Positions 36,043 to 45,609 of a DNA stretch of 64,000 nucleotides are shown here, one piece after another. The notes beneath the pieces are model-generated. The model made no database searches. It was not told the DNA's origin and worked only from the letters and a program-made list of their open reading frames with translations. The stretch spans positions 171,664 to 235,663 of the forward strand of contig CAMLDI010000001.1 in the NCBI GenBank assembly GCA_946478845.1, given 5' to 3'. Positions within the stretch are counted from its first letter, which is position 1; each line of letters opens with the position of its first letter. Source of the stretch: an uncultured Paenibacillaceae bacterium (lineage in GTDB: Bacteria > Bacillota > Bacilli > Aneurinibacillales > Aneurinibacillaceae). A program made the translations under genes and the position numbers.

Positions 36043-36492
36043 ATGGGACTTGCCTTTGTTTTTGTACGGAGAAATGCTGCAGTCTTGCACGCTGGCCATG
36101 TGGGGTGGGGATTTCAGTTTGAGGATGGACTTCTATTCTGTGGAGCTACGGAAAATCCCAGTGGCAATGCATTGGTATTGCCAGGAGGACACAATGGATG
36201 GTGGGGAAAGAAAGTATTATCTCAGGAAGAGATGTTCGAAGAAATGAGGGCGCGATTTTTTGATGAATATAAATGGATGGAAGTGAAAGATTCCGATCCC
36301 GACAAGGCTTACCAGGCTGCTTTAGCTACTGCAAAATGGGGATATACCGTTCTGGGGAATAATTGTCTGGACCATACTTATGCCATTTTATTTGCATATA
36401 AAGTGAAAAATCTTCCATTAAAACAATTAACTATTGCCCCCAATGATTGGTATGACAAAGTAGATGGGGGTGGGGGGAGTTGTTATTTGTAA
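36043..36492 (+). CDS. Unknown protein with His and Asn-Cys motifs (possible papain-like fold)
   Basis: 149 residues, no signal peptide. Two conserved-looking motifs are HAGHVGWGFQ near the N-terminus and NNCLDHTYAIL near residue 105; Trp pairs (GWW) lie between. A histidine followed by an Asn-Cys is the order seen in permuted NlpC/P60-type or LRAT-like cysteine enzymes, so a thiol hydrolase or acyltransferase is possible (weak inference). The tail is Gly-rich (GGGGSCYL). AAGGAGGGGAG precedes the ATG strongly. Own terminator follows. Confidence 0.65.
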   Translation: MGLAFVFVRRNAAVLHAGHVGWGFQFEDGLLFCGATENPSGNALVLPGGHNGWWGKKVLSQEEMFEEMRARFFDEYKWMEVKDSDPDKAYQAALATAKWGYTVLGNNCLDHTYAILFAYKVKNLPLKQLTIAPNDWYDKVDGGGGSCYL

Positions 36493-36495
36493 ACT

Positions 36496-36526
36496 TAAAA
36501 AGGCTATGCGAGAGCATAGCCTTTTC
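36496..36526. terminator. Bidirectional terminator
   Basis: AAAAGGCTATGC pairs with GCATAGCCTTTT over GAGA. It separates the convergent unknown gene and metC. Confidence 0.87.
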
Positions 36527-36544
36527 TATTAAGATGTTCGTTAT

Positions 36545-37699
36545 TTAAGAAAGAGCTTGACACAGGTCGTTAATTAAGTCCTCAGAAGATTCCAATCCTA
36601 CAGATAAGCGGAAAAGGGTATTGGTAATCCCAAGTTCTTCTCTTGTTTTTTTAGGCATTCCTGCATGGGACATGGTGACAGGATAACTGAGTATGGTCTC
36701 TACACCTCCTAGGCTCACAGCAAGGGCTGGAAGATGCAATTTCTCTAAGAATGGTTTAATTTGTTCTTCTGATGACAGTTTGAAAGAAACGATGCCACCA
36801 TTGCCTGTTGCCTGGCTTTGTTGCAGAAGGTGGCCTGGATGATCTTCTAATCCAGGATAATAAACCTCTTCAATCCCAGGTTGTTCTTTTAGGAATTTAG
36901 CAATTTTCAAACTAGATTCTTGAATTCGGTCTAATCGCACCTGTAATGTACGAATCCCTCGCAATAAAAGCCAGGAATCCTGTGGACCAAGGACAGCGCC
37001 AAAAGCATTTTGTACAAAGCGTACCTGTTTTGCAAGTTTTTCATCTTTAACAACCACAAGCCCGGCCAATACATCGCTATGGCCTCCAATGTATTTTGTT
37101 GCGCTATGGAGTACAATGTCTACACCCATAGTTAGGGGTTTTTGGAGATAAGGAGTCATGAATGTATTATCCGCGATGGTAAGAAGCCCGTGTTTCTTTG
37201 CAATCTTAACAATTCCTCTAATATCTGTAATTCCCAGTAAAGGATTAGAGGGAGTTTCAATGTAAATTGCTTTTGTGTTAGGGGTAATTTCTTTTTCAAG
37301 GGATACTAAATCTGATAGATCGGCAAAGCGAGGGCGAATTCCGAACCGTGGAAAAAACTCAGTCAATACTCGAAAGGTTCCCCCGTATATATCCCTTCCA
37401 ATAAGAATTTCATCACCACTGGAAAAAATGCTGAAGACAGAAGAAATGGCGGCCATACCAGAAGAGAAAGCAAATCCTGTAGTCCCTTCTTCCAGATTGG
37501 CTATGGTTTCTTCAATGGCCTGCCGGGTTGGATTGCCGGAACGAGAATATTCAAATTGTCCATGTTCATCTAGAGTAGACTGATTATAGGTTGACACCTG
37601 GAAAACAGGTACAGTTAATGAACCGTAGATTTGCTCTATTCCTGTAGGTGCGTGCAATAAGCGGGTGGAAAAATCCAGATTTTCTGATTTTTTACTCAT
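36545..37699 (-). CDS. metC: Cystathionine beta-lyase (PLP-dependent, Cys/Met metabolism family)
   Basis: Cleaves cystathionine to homocysteine, pyruvate and ammonia. 384 residues; PLP-binding Lys202 lies in SATKYIGGHSDV, with YSRSGNPTRQ near residue 51 and FSSGMAAIS near 78. The family also holds gamma-synthases and gamma-lyases, so the split of roles with the next gene follows the metI-metC order of B. subtilis. Its ATG overlaps the metI stop by 8 bases, and GGAGGGAG sits inside metI. Under the same SAM riboswitch. Confidence 0.87.
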   Translation of the reverse strand: MSKKSENLDFSTRLLHAPTGIEQIYGSLTVPVFQVSTYNQSTLDEHGQFEYSRSGNPTRQAIEETIANLEEGTTGFAFSSGMAAISSVFSIFSSGDEILIGRDIYGGTFRVLTEFFPRFGIRPRFADLSDLVSLEKEITPNTKAIYIETPSNPLLGITDIRGIVKIAKKHGLLTIADNTFMTPYLQKPLTMGVDIVLHSATKYIGGHSDVLAGLVVVKDEKLAKQVRFVQNAFGAVLGPQDSWLLLRGIRTLQVRLDRIQESSLKIAKFLKEQPGIEEVYYPGLEDHPGHLLQQSQATGNGGIVSFKLSSEEQIKPFLEKLHLPALAVSLGGVETILSYPVTMSHAGMPKKTREELGITNTLFRLSVGLESSEDLINDLCQALS

Positions 37700-38828
37700 G
37701 TAATACTCCCTCCAAGTCTTTTATTAAGTCACCAGCATTTTCAATGCCAACAGAAAGCCGTAATAAACAATTTGTAACTCCGATTTTTTCTCTTATGTCT
37801 GCAGGAATATCTGCATGGGTTTGCCTGGCGGGAAATGTAATCAGGCTTTCCACACCACCTAGACTTTCTGCAAAACTAATAATTTTTAGGTTTTTCAGGA
37901 TATGGGGAACTAAATCAGGGTTTTTCACAGTAAAGGATACCATTCCTCCAAATCCACTGGCTTGTTTACGATTGATGTCATGTCCCGGATGGTTAGGGAG
38001 TCCAGGATAATACACATTTTCCACAGAGGGTTGAGTTTGTAACCAACAGGCAATTTTCATTGCATTTTCTTGATGGCGGCCCATGCGCAGAGCAAGGGTT
38101 TTTATACCACGAAGGAGCAACCATGAATCCTGTGGACCAAGGACCGAACCGCTGGCATTTTGGATAAACTGGATTCGCTCTGCTAACTCTTTTTCCCTTG
38201 CAACGACAATGCCTGCAACTAAATCATTGTGGCCACCTAAATATTTTGTCGCACTGTGAATCACCAGGTCTGCACCTAATTTTAAGGGTTGTTGTAAGTA
38301 GGGAGTCATAAACGTATTGTCAACAATGGTAAGGAGATTGTGTTTTTTTGCCAAATCAATGGCACAATGCAAATCGCATATTTTCATTAATGGATTTGTT
38401 GGTGTTTCGATAAATAAAGCCTGGGTATTGGCTTGAATAGCATCTGCTATTTTATCCGGTGAACAGGTATCCACAAAACTTGCTTCAATTCCATAGTGGT
38501 GAAATATTTCGCGGAATATCCGATAAGTTCCCCCGTATAAATCATTAGAGACTACTAAATGATCCCCTGGTTTAAAGAGAAATAAAATGGCTGTAATAGC
38601 AGACATGCCAGATGAAAAAGCAAAGGCACCTGCTCCATCTTCTAATTTTGCCATGGCTTCTTCTAAAGAAGTACGAGTAGGGTTTCCGGACCTAGAATAA
38701 TCAAATCCCGTACTTTTTCCTAATTCAGGGTGGACAAAACTAGCTACCTGATAAATAGGTGTTGAAATGGATCCTGTGGCAGGATCTCTACGTGTACCAG
38801 ATTGAACGATTAAGGTGTCTAATTTCAT
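37692..38828 (-). CDS. metI: Cystathionine gamma-synthase / O-acetylhomoserine thiolase
   Basis: Joins an activated homoserine ester with cysteine (or sulphide). 378 residues; PLP Lys195 is in HSATKYLGGHNDL, with YSRSGNPTR near 44 and FAFSSGMSAIT near 69. AAAGGAGG precedes the ATG. First gene of the metI-metC operon and directly controlled by the upstream S-box leader. Its paralogue metY at 62 kb offers direct sulphydrylation, so the strain appears to have both routes to homocysteine. Confidence 0.87.
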   Translation of the reverse strand: MKLDTLIVQSGTRRDPATGSISTPIYQVASFVHPELGKSTGFDYSRSGNPTRTSLEEAMAKLEDGAGAFAFSSGMSAITAILFLFKPGDHLVVSNDLYGGTYRIFREIFHHYGIEASFVDTCSPDKIADAIQANTQALFIETPTNPLMKICDLHCAIDLAKKHNLLTIVDNTFMTPYLQQPLKLGADLVIHSATKYLGGHNDLVAGIVVAREKELAERIQFIQNASGSVLGPQDSWLLLRGIKTLALRMGRHQENAMKIACWLQTQPSVENVYYPGLPNHPGHDINRKQASGFGGMVSFTVKNPDLVPHILKNLKIISFAESLGGVESLITFPARQTHADIPADIREKIGVTNCLLRLSVGIENAGDLIKDLEGVLHE

Positions 38829-38850
38829 GGGATTTTCCTCCTTTCAAATG

Positions 38851-38880
38851 AAAAAACTCTCCATCAAAGATGAAGAGTTT
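38851..38880 (-). terminator. S-box expression-platform terminator
   Basis: On the minus strand AAACTCTTCATC pairs with GATGGAGAGTTT (one G-T pair) and ends in TTTTTT, between the SAM aptamer and metI. High SAM favours it. Confidence 0.9.
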
Positions 38881-38903
38881 GGGCAATCGTACATTTTGCA
38901 CAG

Positions 38904-39031
38904 CTCTCATCTATTAGAATGCAAGGGTGCATTCTACAGGAAGTAGCACCGTTCATAACAGTTCTTCAAAAGAACAGTCTGATGGTTGCCGGGCTTCATA
39001 GGGCCAGTCCCTCAGCCTCTCTGGATAAGAG
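38904..39031 (-). promoter_or_regulatory. SAM-I (S-box) riboswitch aptamer upstream of metI-metC
   Basis: Read on the minus strand, P1 is CTCTTATC with GATGAGAG, and the conserved core GAGGGACTGGCCC, GAAGCCCGGCAACC and GGTGCTA...TCCTG is complete. Two additional stems (AGACTGTTC with GAAC-type loop, and GAATGCACCC...GCATTC) occupy P3 and P4. Turns off metI-metC when SAM is abundant. Confidence 0.95.
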
Positions 39032-39062
39032 TATTCCTATTAAATTAGTTTGACTACTATGT

Positions 39063-39091
39063 ATTCTATTTTAATTTTCAATCTTTGTCAA
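39063..39091 (-). promoter_or_regulatory. Sigma-A promoter of metI-metC
   Basis: On the minus strand TTGACA (39086-39091), a 17-base spacer and TAGAAT (39063-39068). Transcription would begin about 25 bases before the aptamer. Confidence 0.75.
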
Positions 39092-39197
39092 TCCCCATAT
39101 TTGGGAAGTTCACATCATAAGCTTGTAACAGATGTAATACTTGTGAATTTGTTGAACTAAGGTAACCACAGGAAAAAATAAGTGGGAGTTGTGGTTG

Positions 39198-40640
39198 ATG
39201 GAGGAGAAAAGGTTGTTTCGCATTGAGAAAGATTTCTTAGGTGAGAAACAAGTACCCATTGACGCCTATTATGGAATTCAAACTTTACGTGCAGTAGAAA
39301 ACTTTCCCATTACTGGATATCGAATTCATGAATCCTTAATTATAGCCATAGCCATGGTAAAAAAGGCAGCAGCTCTTGCAAATGTGGAGACTGGCCATTT
39401 AAATCCCCGCATTGGGAAGGGGATTGTACAGGCTGCTTCCGAAATTATTGATGGACAATTCCATGACCAGTTCATCGTGGATCCTATTCAAGGGGGAGCA
39501 GGCACATCAATAAATATGAATACCAATGAAGTCATTGCCAATCGTGCATTAGAAATACTTGGGTATGAAAAAGGAAATTATTTTCAGGTGAGTCCCAATA
39601 GCCACGTAAACATGGCTCAATCCACCAATGATGCGTTCCCGACTGGCATTCATATTGCAACCCTTCGCTTATTAGACCAATTGCTTTCAACCATGAATGA
39701 TATGCATGATGCCTTTAAGAAAAAAGCACAGGAATTTGATCCTATTATTAAAATGGGGAGAACCCATTTGCAAGATGCTGTTCCTATTCGATTGGGTCAA
39801 GAATTTGAAGCCTATCGAAGAGTGGTAGAAAGGGACGTTAAACGGATTAGCCAATCCATGCAACATTTATATGCTGTAAATATGGGGGCAACAGCTGTTG
39901 GTACAGGTTTAAATGCAGATCCTAAATACATTCAAAAAGTGGTAAAGCATTTAGGGGATATTAGTGGTTATGCTCTGGTTAACGCAGAGGATTTAGTAGA
40001 TGCGACCCAGAATACAGATGCTTATACAGAAGTTTCTGCATCATTAAAGGTATGTATGATGAATATGTCTAAGATTGCCAATGATTTGCGTTTAATGGCA
40101 TCAGGCCCTCGGGTAGGCCTTGGGGAAATCAGCCTTCCTCCTCGCCAACCCGGCTCTTCTATAATGCCAGGAAAAGTAAATCCGGTCATGGCTGAAGTGA
40201 TTAATCAGGTAGCATTTCAGGTGATTGGAAATGACCATACCATTTGCTTAGCTTCTGAGGCGGGACAATTGGAATTAAACGTAATGGAGCCTGTTCTGGT
40301 GTTTAACCTATTACAATCTATTAGTATAATGAATAATGCTTTTCGTGTATTTCGGGAATATTGTTTAGAAGGAATTCAGGCGAATATGGATACATTGCAG
40401 GATTATGTGCAACGGAGCGTAGGGGTCATTACAGCGGTTAATCCCCACCTGGGTTATGAAACAGCAGCGAGGATTGCCAGGGAAGCCATATTGACTGGTA
40501 AACCTGTACGGGAAATCTGTGTTGAACAGGGAGTGTTAACAGAGGAGGAATTAGACTTAATTCTCGATCCTTATGAAATGACTCATCCAGGCATTGCCGG
40601 TGCAGCTTTATTGTTTAAAGATGAGAATGGAGAGCAATAA
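39198..40640 (+). CDS. aspA: Aspartate ammonia-lyase
   Basis: Reversibly deaminates aspartate to fumarate. 480 residues of the fumarase/aspartase superfamily: RIEKDFLGEKQVPIDAYYG at the start, TQNTDAYTEVSASL, and the signature GSSIMPGKVNP. Residues of the C-terminal ITAVNPHLGYE block are as in B. subtilis AnsB-type aspartases. ATG 39198 has GGGAG (39184-39188) upstream; TTG 39213 with GGAGGAG is an alternative. Fits with the dct genes for dicarboxylate and aspartate use. Alone, convergent to hemY. Confidence 0.93.
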   Translation: MEEKRLFRIEKDFLGEKQVPIDAYYGIQTLRAVENFPITGYRIHESLIIAIAMVKKAAALANVETGHLNPRIGKGIVQAASEIIDGQFHDQFIVDPIQGGAGTSINMNTNEVIANRALEILGYEKGNYFQVSPNSHVNMAQSTNDAFPTGIHIATLRLLDQLLSTMNDMHDAFKKKAQEFDPIIKMGRTHLQDAVPIRLGQEFEAYRRVVERDVKRISQSMQHLYAVNMGATAVGTGLNADPKYIQKVVKHLGDISGYALVNAEDLVDATQNTDAYTEVSASLKVCMMNMSKIANDLRLMASGPRVGLGEISLPPRQPGSSIMPGKVNPVMAEVINQVAFQVIGNDHTICLASEAGQLELNVMEPVLVFNLLQSISIMNNAFRVFREYCLEGIQANMDTLQDYVQRSVGVITAVNPHLGYETAARIAREAILTGKPVREICVEQGVLTEEELDLILDPYEMTHPGIAGAALLFKDENGEQ

Positions 40641-40664
40641 GTAACATAATAGTTAAATATGAAA

Positions 40665-40703
40665 AAGAAAGAACCCAAAGAGGCTGACTCTTTGGGTTCT
40701 TAT
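40665..40703. terminator. Terminator between aspA and hemY
   Basis: AGAACCCAAAGAG pairs perfectly with CTCTTTGGGTTCT over five bases. The T-run is good on the minus strand (TTTCTTTTTC) and weaker on the plus. Confidence 0.85.
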
Positions 40704-42133
40704 TATATAAGTACAGTCTGATGTTTTTTGAGATGTTCCAAAACTTTTTGCACAGCATTTTCACCCTGGTCAATACAATCTGGAACCCCGGCACCGTAAT
40801 AAGGGGCACCGGCAAGATATAAACCAGGCAAATGGGTAGCCACTTGTTCTATAAGTGTTTCTACCCGTTCTTTATGGCCTACAACATACTGAGGTCTTGC
40901 TTTAATCCAGCGGGTAATTTTCACGTGTTCTGGATCCTGGTCAATTTCCATAATGAGATTTAAATCTTTCAGTACGGCTTCAATGATTTCTTCATCAGAG
41001 TGGCAAACGATGTCATCATTACCGGCTTTTCCAACGTATCCTCTTAACAACGCCTTTCCTTCTGGGGTCGTATGAGGCCATTTTTTGTGAGTCCAGGTAC
41101 AGGCAGTAATGGAGTATTTCTTGGATCTGGAAACGACAAATCCAGTGCCATTAATATCTTTTTTAATTGCTGATTCTGGATAGGCCAATGCTACGGTAGC
41201 AACGGAACTGACAGGTGTACCTGAGAGAATAGAGACGAAGGAATACTCTGATAAGGCTTCCATGGTTGGTTTTGGCCCAGTGGTCATTATTACACTATCG
41301 AAAATTTCCTTATTTCCCTGATCTGTATAAACTTCATATTGATCTCCTGTTTTTTTGATTTTTTTCACAGGAGTGTTAAAGCGGATAGATTTAGGGTTTA
41401 ATTTATTTTCAATTGCTGTAACCAGGGAATACAATCCAGTTCTTAACGAAATAAAAGCACTGACAGATTTTTTATCTCCCTGGGATTTGGGTTGTTGTGG
41501 TGTTGTTTTGCCCATGCCAAGAATTAAGCTGCGATATTTCCGCTCCACTTCATAGAATTGGGGAAAGGTTGACATCAAGCTCAATTGATCAATATTTCCC
41601 GCATAAATTCCAGAAAGAAGAGGTTCGATTAAATTATCTACCACTTCATTCCCCAGACGGCGACGGAAAAAATGACCCAGTGATTGATCTTCATTTCCAG
41701 GGGAACGGGGAAGAATAAGGTCAAAGGCAGCACGTAGTTTTCCTATGGGTGAGAATAGGCCAGTAGTGGCAAAAGGAGCCAATTTTGTAGGAATCCCCAT
41801 GATCGCTCCACCTGGCATTGGATATAGTTTGTCCTTTGCTAAAATATAGGATCTTCCCATATGATTACGAACTAACTGGTCTTCTAACCCGACTTCTTTT
41901 ATGAGTTTAGTGCCACTTGTTTTTCTTGCAATGAGAGAGTCAGGGCCTTCTTCAATAATATATCCATTAGAATAATCTGTTTGCACCATTCCCCCAAGGC
42001 GATCTGTAGCCTCGTAAAGAACAATTTCAATGGGAAGGTTTTTTTCATTGATTTCTTTTTGTAAATAAAAGGCAGCTGTTAAGCCGGTAATCCCTGCTCC
42101 AACAATGGCTACTCTTTGTTCTGTTTCATTCAT
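40703..42133 (-). CDS. hemY: Coproporphyrinogen III oxidase, HemY/CgoX type
   Basis: FAD flavoprotein oxidising coproporphyrinogen III to coproporphyrin III; homologous to protoporphyrinogen oxidase. 476 residues: FAD-binding VAIVGAGITGLTAA near the N-terminus, EATDRLGGMVQT, EEGPDSL, and a C-terminal LYLAGAPYYGAGVPDCI FAD block. ATG 42133 overlaps the hemH stop; AAGGTG sits inside hemH. The GTG at 42142 is less likely. Last gene of hemE-hemH-hemY. HemQ presence fixes the copro-route reading. Confidence 0.92.
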   Translation of the reverse strand: MNETEQRVAIVGAGITGLTAAFYLQKEINEKNLPIEIVLYEATDRLGGMVQTDYSNGYIIEEGPDSLIARKTSGTKLIKEVGLEDQLVRNHMGRSYILAKDKLYPMPGGAIMGIPTKLAPFATTGLFSPIGKLRAAFDLILPRSPGNEDQSLGHFFRRRLGNEVVDNLIEPLLSGIYAGNIDQLSLMSTFPQFYEVERKYRSLILGMGKTTPQQPKSQGDKKSVSAFISLRTGLYSLVTAIENKLNPKSIRFNTPVKKIKKTGDQYEVYTDQGNKEIFDSVIMTTGPKPTMEALSEYSFVSILSGTPVSSVATVALAYPESAIKKDINGTGFVVSRSKKYSITACTWTHKKWPHTTPEGKALLRGYVGKAGNDDIVCHSDEEIIEAVLKDLNLIMEIDQDPEHVKITRWIKARPQYVVGHKERVETLIEQVATHLPGLYLAGAPYYGAGVPDCIDQGENAVQKVLEHLKKHQTVLI

Positions 42134-43070
42134 TGGGTTCACCTTTTTCCAAAAGCTTATTCAACACAGCATTGGCCAGTCCATCAATAAATAAATCTTG
42201 CGCGTTTGGCATGGATGGCCTGTAATAATGTATCCCCAGTTCTTTGGCTACATTTCCACACTCGAAATCATTGTCATATAGAACTTCCAGATGTTCTGCA
42301 ACAAATCCAATAGGGCAAATAATCATAGATGTGTAGCCTTCTTTATAGAGTAACCTCATTTTTTCAAGAATATCAGGATCTAACCAGGGTTCCGGTGAGC
42401 GGCCAGCACTTTGCCAGGCAACATCATAGTAAGGAATTGAGGCCTGTTCTGCAATTAACCTGGCATTCTCTATAATTTGGTCCGGATAAGGGTCCCCCAA
42501 TTCAAGAATCCGTTGTGGCAAACTATGGGCGGTGAAGATGACCATGGTTTTGTTTTTTTCTTCTGGAGGAATTCCAGCATACATTTTCTTTAATTCCTGG
42601 CTCCAATATGTAATAAAACTAGGTTCCTTATACCAGCTTCTTATTGCCTTAAAGCTGGGTCCTTTAATTTTTTCACTTTCTTCCCGGGCTCTTTGATGAT
42701 AAGACTCAGAACTGTAAGAAGAGTAATGGGGGGCAAGGACAAGGCTAATTGCTTTTTCAATCCCATCTTCTTTCATTTGGCGAACAGCATCTTCAATGAA
42801 AGGGAAAACATGCTTTTGCCCTAAATAAACCTGAACCGAAAATGATGAATTTTCCTGGTTAAGTTTGTTTTCCAATCGTTTAATTTGCTCACGGGTAATG
42901 CGTGAAAGAGGTGAGATGCCGCCAATCTTTTCATAGCGATTTATGAGCTCGGAAAGCATAGCGGGGGAAGGTTTTCTTCCCCCGCGAATATGTGTGTAAT
43001 AGGATTCAACTTCATCTAAACTTCTGGGAGTGCCGTATGCCATAACCAGAAGCCCTATTTTGTTTTCCAT
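42126..43070 (-). CDS. hemH: Ferrochelatase (coproporphyrin III type)
   Basis: Inserts Fe2+ into coproporphyrin III in this pathway (CpfC). 314 residues. Class signature includes LVMAYGTPRS at the start, YLGQKH, the metal-site histidine in FTAHSLPQRI, and the acidic GFVAEHLEVLYDND block. Monofunctional, soluble Bacillus-type length without the [2Fe-2S] extension. ATGATG at 43073/43070; GAGGTG fits the second better. 22 bases after hemE. Confidence 0.93.
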   Translation of the reverse strand: MENKIGLLVMAYGTPRSLDEVESYYTHIRGGRKPSPAMLSELINRYEKIGGISPLSRITREQIKRLENKLNQENSSFSVQVYLGQKHVFPFIEDAVRQMKEDGIEKAISLVLAPHYSSYSSESYHQRAREESEKIKGPSFKAIRSWYKEPSFITYWSQELKKMYAGIPPEEKNKTMVIFTAHSLPQRILELGDPYPDQIIENARLIAEQASIPYYDVAWQSAGRSPEPWLDPDILEKMRLLYKEGYTSMIICPIGFVAEHLEVLYDNDFECGNVAKELGIHYYRPSMPNAQDLFIDGLANAVLNKLLEKGEPNE

Positions 43071-43092
43071 CATTACACCTCATTTATTTAAA

Positions 43093-44142
43093 TTAGAGAC
43101 TGGCACTTGCCATCTTTTCTTTAGAATAATCATGAACGAAAGCGGTTAAACGTTGAAGAGTTTCAACTTTTACCTGTGGATATACTCCATGGCCAAGGTT
43201 AAAGATAAAACCTGGAGTTTTCATGCCTTGATCAAGAATTTCTTTTGCCTTTTCTTCAATGGCAGACCATGAAGAAAGGAGAAGACCTGGGTCTAAGTTT
43301 CCTTGAACCGTCTTTTTCACACCATGGTGTCTGGCTACTGGAATAGGCATTCTCCAATCCAAACCAATTACATCTAAAGGAAGTTGATTCCATTCTTGCA
43401 ACAAATGGCCTGCACCTACGCCGAACATAATTTTAGGTGCATTTTCTTTTTCTAAAGCAGAGAAGATTTTATTCATAACAGGAGCTACAAAGGTAGCGTA
43501 GTCTTGTGCATTTAGGCTGCCAACCCAGGAATCGAAAATTTGCACAGCCTGGGCCCCAGCTTGAATTTGTGCCCGAAGATAGTCGATGGTCATATCTCCA
43601 AGTCTGTCCATTAAAAGATGCCATGTCTCTGGTTGGGAATGCATCATGGCTTTTGTACGGTAATAGTTTCGGGAAGGGCCTCCCTCAATTAAATAACTGG
43701 CAAGGGTAAAAGGTGCACCTGCAAAACCAATCAATGGCACATTTAATTGTTGGCGCAATAATTGAATGGTTTCAAGAATATAAGGAACATGTTCTTTTGG
43801 ATTTAATTGTTGCAAGTTTTGTACATCTTCCATAGTACGGATCGGATTGCTAATAACAGGGCCAATACTTGATTTGATTTCTACATCAATTCCCATGGCA
43901 GGCATAGGAGTCATAATATCAGCAAAAAGAATGGCAGCATCTACACCGAGTTGTTGTACTGGCAACATAGTGACTTCTGCACATACTTCAGGATTATGGG
44001 TAATTTCAAAAAGAGAGTATTTTTCTCGGATTTTCATATACTCTGGCTGATAACGGCCAGCTTGTCTCATATACCATACAGGGACATGATCATGTTCTTC
44101 TCCCCGGCAGGCTTTTAAAAAAGCGTCATTATATTGATTCAT
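43093..44142 (-). CDS. hemE: Uroporphyrinogen decarboxylase
   Basis: Decarboxylates uroporphyrinogen III to coproporphyrinogen III. 349 residues. [15 protein letters not shown] is the N-terminal URO-D signature with active-site Arg residues; FADIMTPM holds the catalytic Asp; [17 protein letters not shown] is the second signature. ATG 44142 is used: AAGGTG is 9 bases upstream and homologues begin here, while the open frame extends 10 codons more. First gene of the haem operon. Confidence 0.94.
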   Translation of the reverse strand: MNQYNDAFLKACRGEEHDHVPVWYMRQAGRYQPEYMKIREKYSLFEITHNPEVCAEVTMLPVQQLGVDAAILFADIMTPMPAMGIDVEIKSSIGPVISNPIRTMEDVQNLQQLNPKEHVPYILETIQLLRQQLNVPLIGFAGAPFTLASYLIEGGPSRNYYRTKAMMHSQPETWHLLMDRLGDMTIDYLRAQIQAGAQAVQIFDSWVGSLNAQDYATFVAPVMNKIFSALEKENAPKIMFGVGAGHLLQEWNQLPLDVIGLDWRMPIPVARHHGVKKTVQGNLDPGLLLSSWSAIEEKAKEILDQGMKTPGFIFNLGHGVYPQVKVETLQRLTAFVHDYSKEKMASASL

Positions 44143-44260
44143 TCTTCCACACCTTTCCTGTAAAAAGCACAAAAAATTCTACACTATATCTCATCATACT
44201 ATAACGGGTATTAAAATGGAAAAATAGTATTAAAAAATAAAGTTCATAAAATTGACCAAA

Positions 44261-45049
44261 TTATCTGGAAAGGTATTCCTCTAATGTAATTCCTTTTTCC
44301 ATGATTTCCTGTGCTGCTTTTTCTCCTACATAACGAATATGCCAGGGTTCATAAGCGTAGCCGGTAATTCCTTCTTTCCCTTTTTGATAACGAATAATAA
44401 AGCCAAAACGGGCACAATTCTTGGATAGCCATTTTCCTTCTTTAGTATTGCCAAATTCATCTTCTAATGAAAAGCCTATTTCAGAGCAGGTAACATCCAT
44501 GGCTAGTCCAGTTTGATGTTCACTTTGGCCTGCCTGTGCACTATACTGATTTGCACTTTCTCCCATCTGCCTAAAGTTTGCTGCATAAATTTGTTTTTGT
44601 GTAGAATAGGAACGGTAACCGGATTGGGCAACTATATCCATTCCCTCAGCCTGTGAAGCTTCGAAAAGTTTCTCTAAAGCTTTTGCAGCTTCTTGACGCA
44701 TGGTTTTTTTCGGACTTTGCCCAGAAAAGGAAAAAGTAACATGGGGCTCGATTAAGTCTGGTGGAACATAATCAGAAGGCAAATGCCTCTTTTTATTGAC
44801 TAATACAAGAATATCGTTTGGATTAGGCACAAGCCGATCCCCGTTTTTTTCTACAGTAGCAGGGGCAGATGGCGTTTCTTGTTTTGGCTGTTCATTTTTT
44901 GGTGTTTCTTGTTTTGGTTTTTCGACAGTTGGCGTTTGTTGTTGATTAGGATTTGTTTTTTCATTTTCTTCTGAACATCCTAATAATCCAAAGAAAGAGG
45001 TAAGGATTAACAGGGCTGAAAAGAAGAGTAATCGTTTGTGTAGTTTCAT
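44261..45049 (-). CDS. VanY-family D,D-carboxypeptidase lipoprotein
   Basis: Trims D-alanine from peptidoglycan peptides. 262 residues: signal peptide with lipobox LLGC (lipid-modified Cys near 25), a low-complexity linker (about 30-70) with repeats of KQETP, and a VanY/LAS metallopeptidase domain with QSGYRSY, SEHQTGLAMDV (His and Asp zinc ligands) and the zinc histidine in YEPWHIRY. AAGGGGAA precedes the ATG. Anchored to the outside of the membrane. Regulation not visible; no vancomycin-type cluster nearby. Confidence 0.88.
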   Translation of the reverse strand: MKLHKRLLFFSALLILTSFFGLLGCSEENEKTNPNQQQTPTVEKPKQETPKNEQPKQETPSAPATVEKNGDRLVPNPNDILVLVNKKRHLPSDYVPPDLIEPHVTFSFSGQSPKKTMRQEAAKALEKLFEASQAEGMDIVAQSGYRSYSTQKQIYAANFRQMGESANQYSAQAGQSEHQTGLAMDVTCSEIGFSLEDEFGNTKEGKWLSKNCARFGFIIRYQKGKEGITGYAYEPWHIRYVGEKAAQEIMEKGITLEEYLSR

Positions 45050-45105
45050 TTAATAATTTCCCCTTAGTAGAAATAACATATTTTATTATTTTTAGAATAG
45101 CAGTT

Positions 45106-45570
45106 TTATAAATACTTTGCTATCCATTCTGCCATTTTCATAAGGGCTGCAGTGATTCCAGCTGCCATCAAAGGGCCGACAGGTATTCCTCTGAAAAAAA
45201 CAATGCCTATTATAGAACCAATCACAAGGCCAACAATTAAATGAGGATCATTTCGTAAAACTTCAAGGCCTTTTCCATTCATAAAAGTAGCGATAGCTCC
45301 CCCTGCAAGAGCCAGAATCCCTACCATGGTTGTAAAAAGAGGGGGGATTTCCTTCCAGGTAATTTTTTCACTAGCGAAAGGGACGAGAACGGCAATGGTT
45401 AAAAAAAGCAAGCCTAATTCCATTCCACGTCTTTCAACAGTAGGAAAAAAACGTTCCAATGAAGAGAGTTTTAATACCAGCAAAATGCTAGCTGCTGTGG
45501 CAATAATAGGCGAACGTCCAAGTAACCCGATAATGATTAATATAACCAGCATTCCTTCCCCTGAAACCAT
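45106..45570 (-). CDS. DUF441 (UPF0756) membrane protein
   Basis: 154 residues and about four TM helices, with [26 protein letters not shown] and [17 protein letters not shown] family segments. B. subtilis YtwI belongs to this family; function unknown. GAGGGGAT precedes the ATG at 7 bases. Spaced 56 bases from the VanY-like gene and 39 from comB, same strand, so co-transcription is possible. Confidence 0.8.
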   Translation of the reverse strand: MVSGEGMLVILIIIGLLGRSPIIATAASILLVLKLSSLERFFPTVERRGMELGLLFLTIAVLVPFASEKITWKEIPPLFTTMVGILALAGGAIATFMNGKGLEVLRNDPHLIVGLVIGSIIGIVFFRGIPVGPLMAAGITAALMKMAEWIAKYL

Positions 45571-45609
45571 TTTTCATCCCCTCGAAACCTGTCCTATATT
45601 GCTTTCAGA

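Noticed and set aside
35887..36099. Upstream extension of the minus-strand cysteine-rich small protein
   Set aside because: The extra residues lie antisense to the 36043 gene and leader, with no ribosome binding site at the earlier starts.
35939..36247. Plus-strand frame overlapping the start of the 36043 gene
   Set aside because: The 36043 start has a much better ribosome binding site, and the overlapping frame shows no domain-like pattern.
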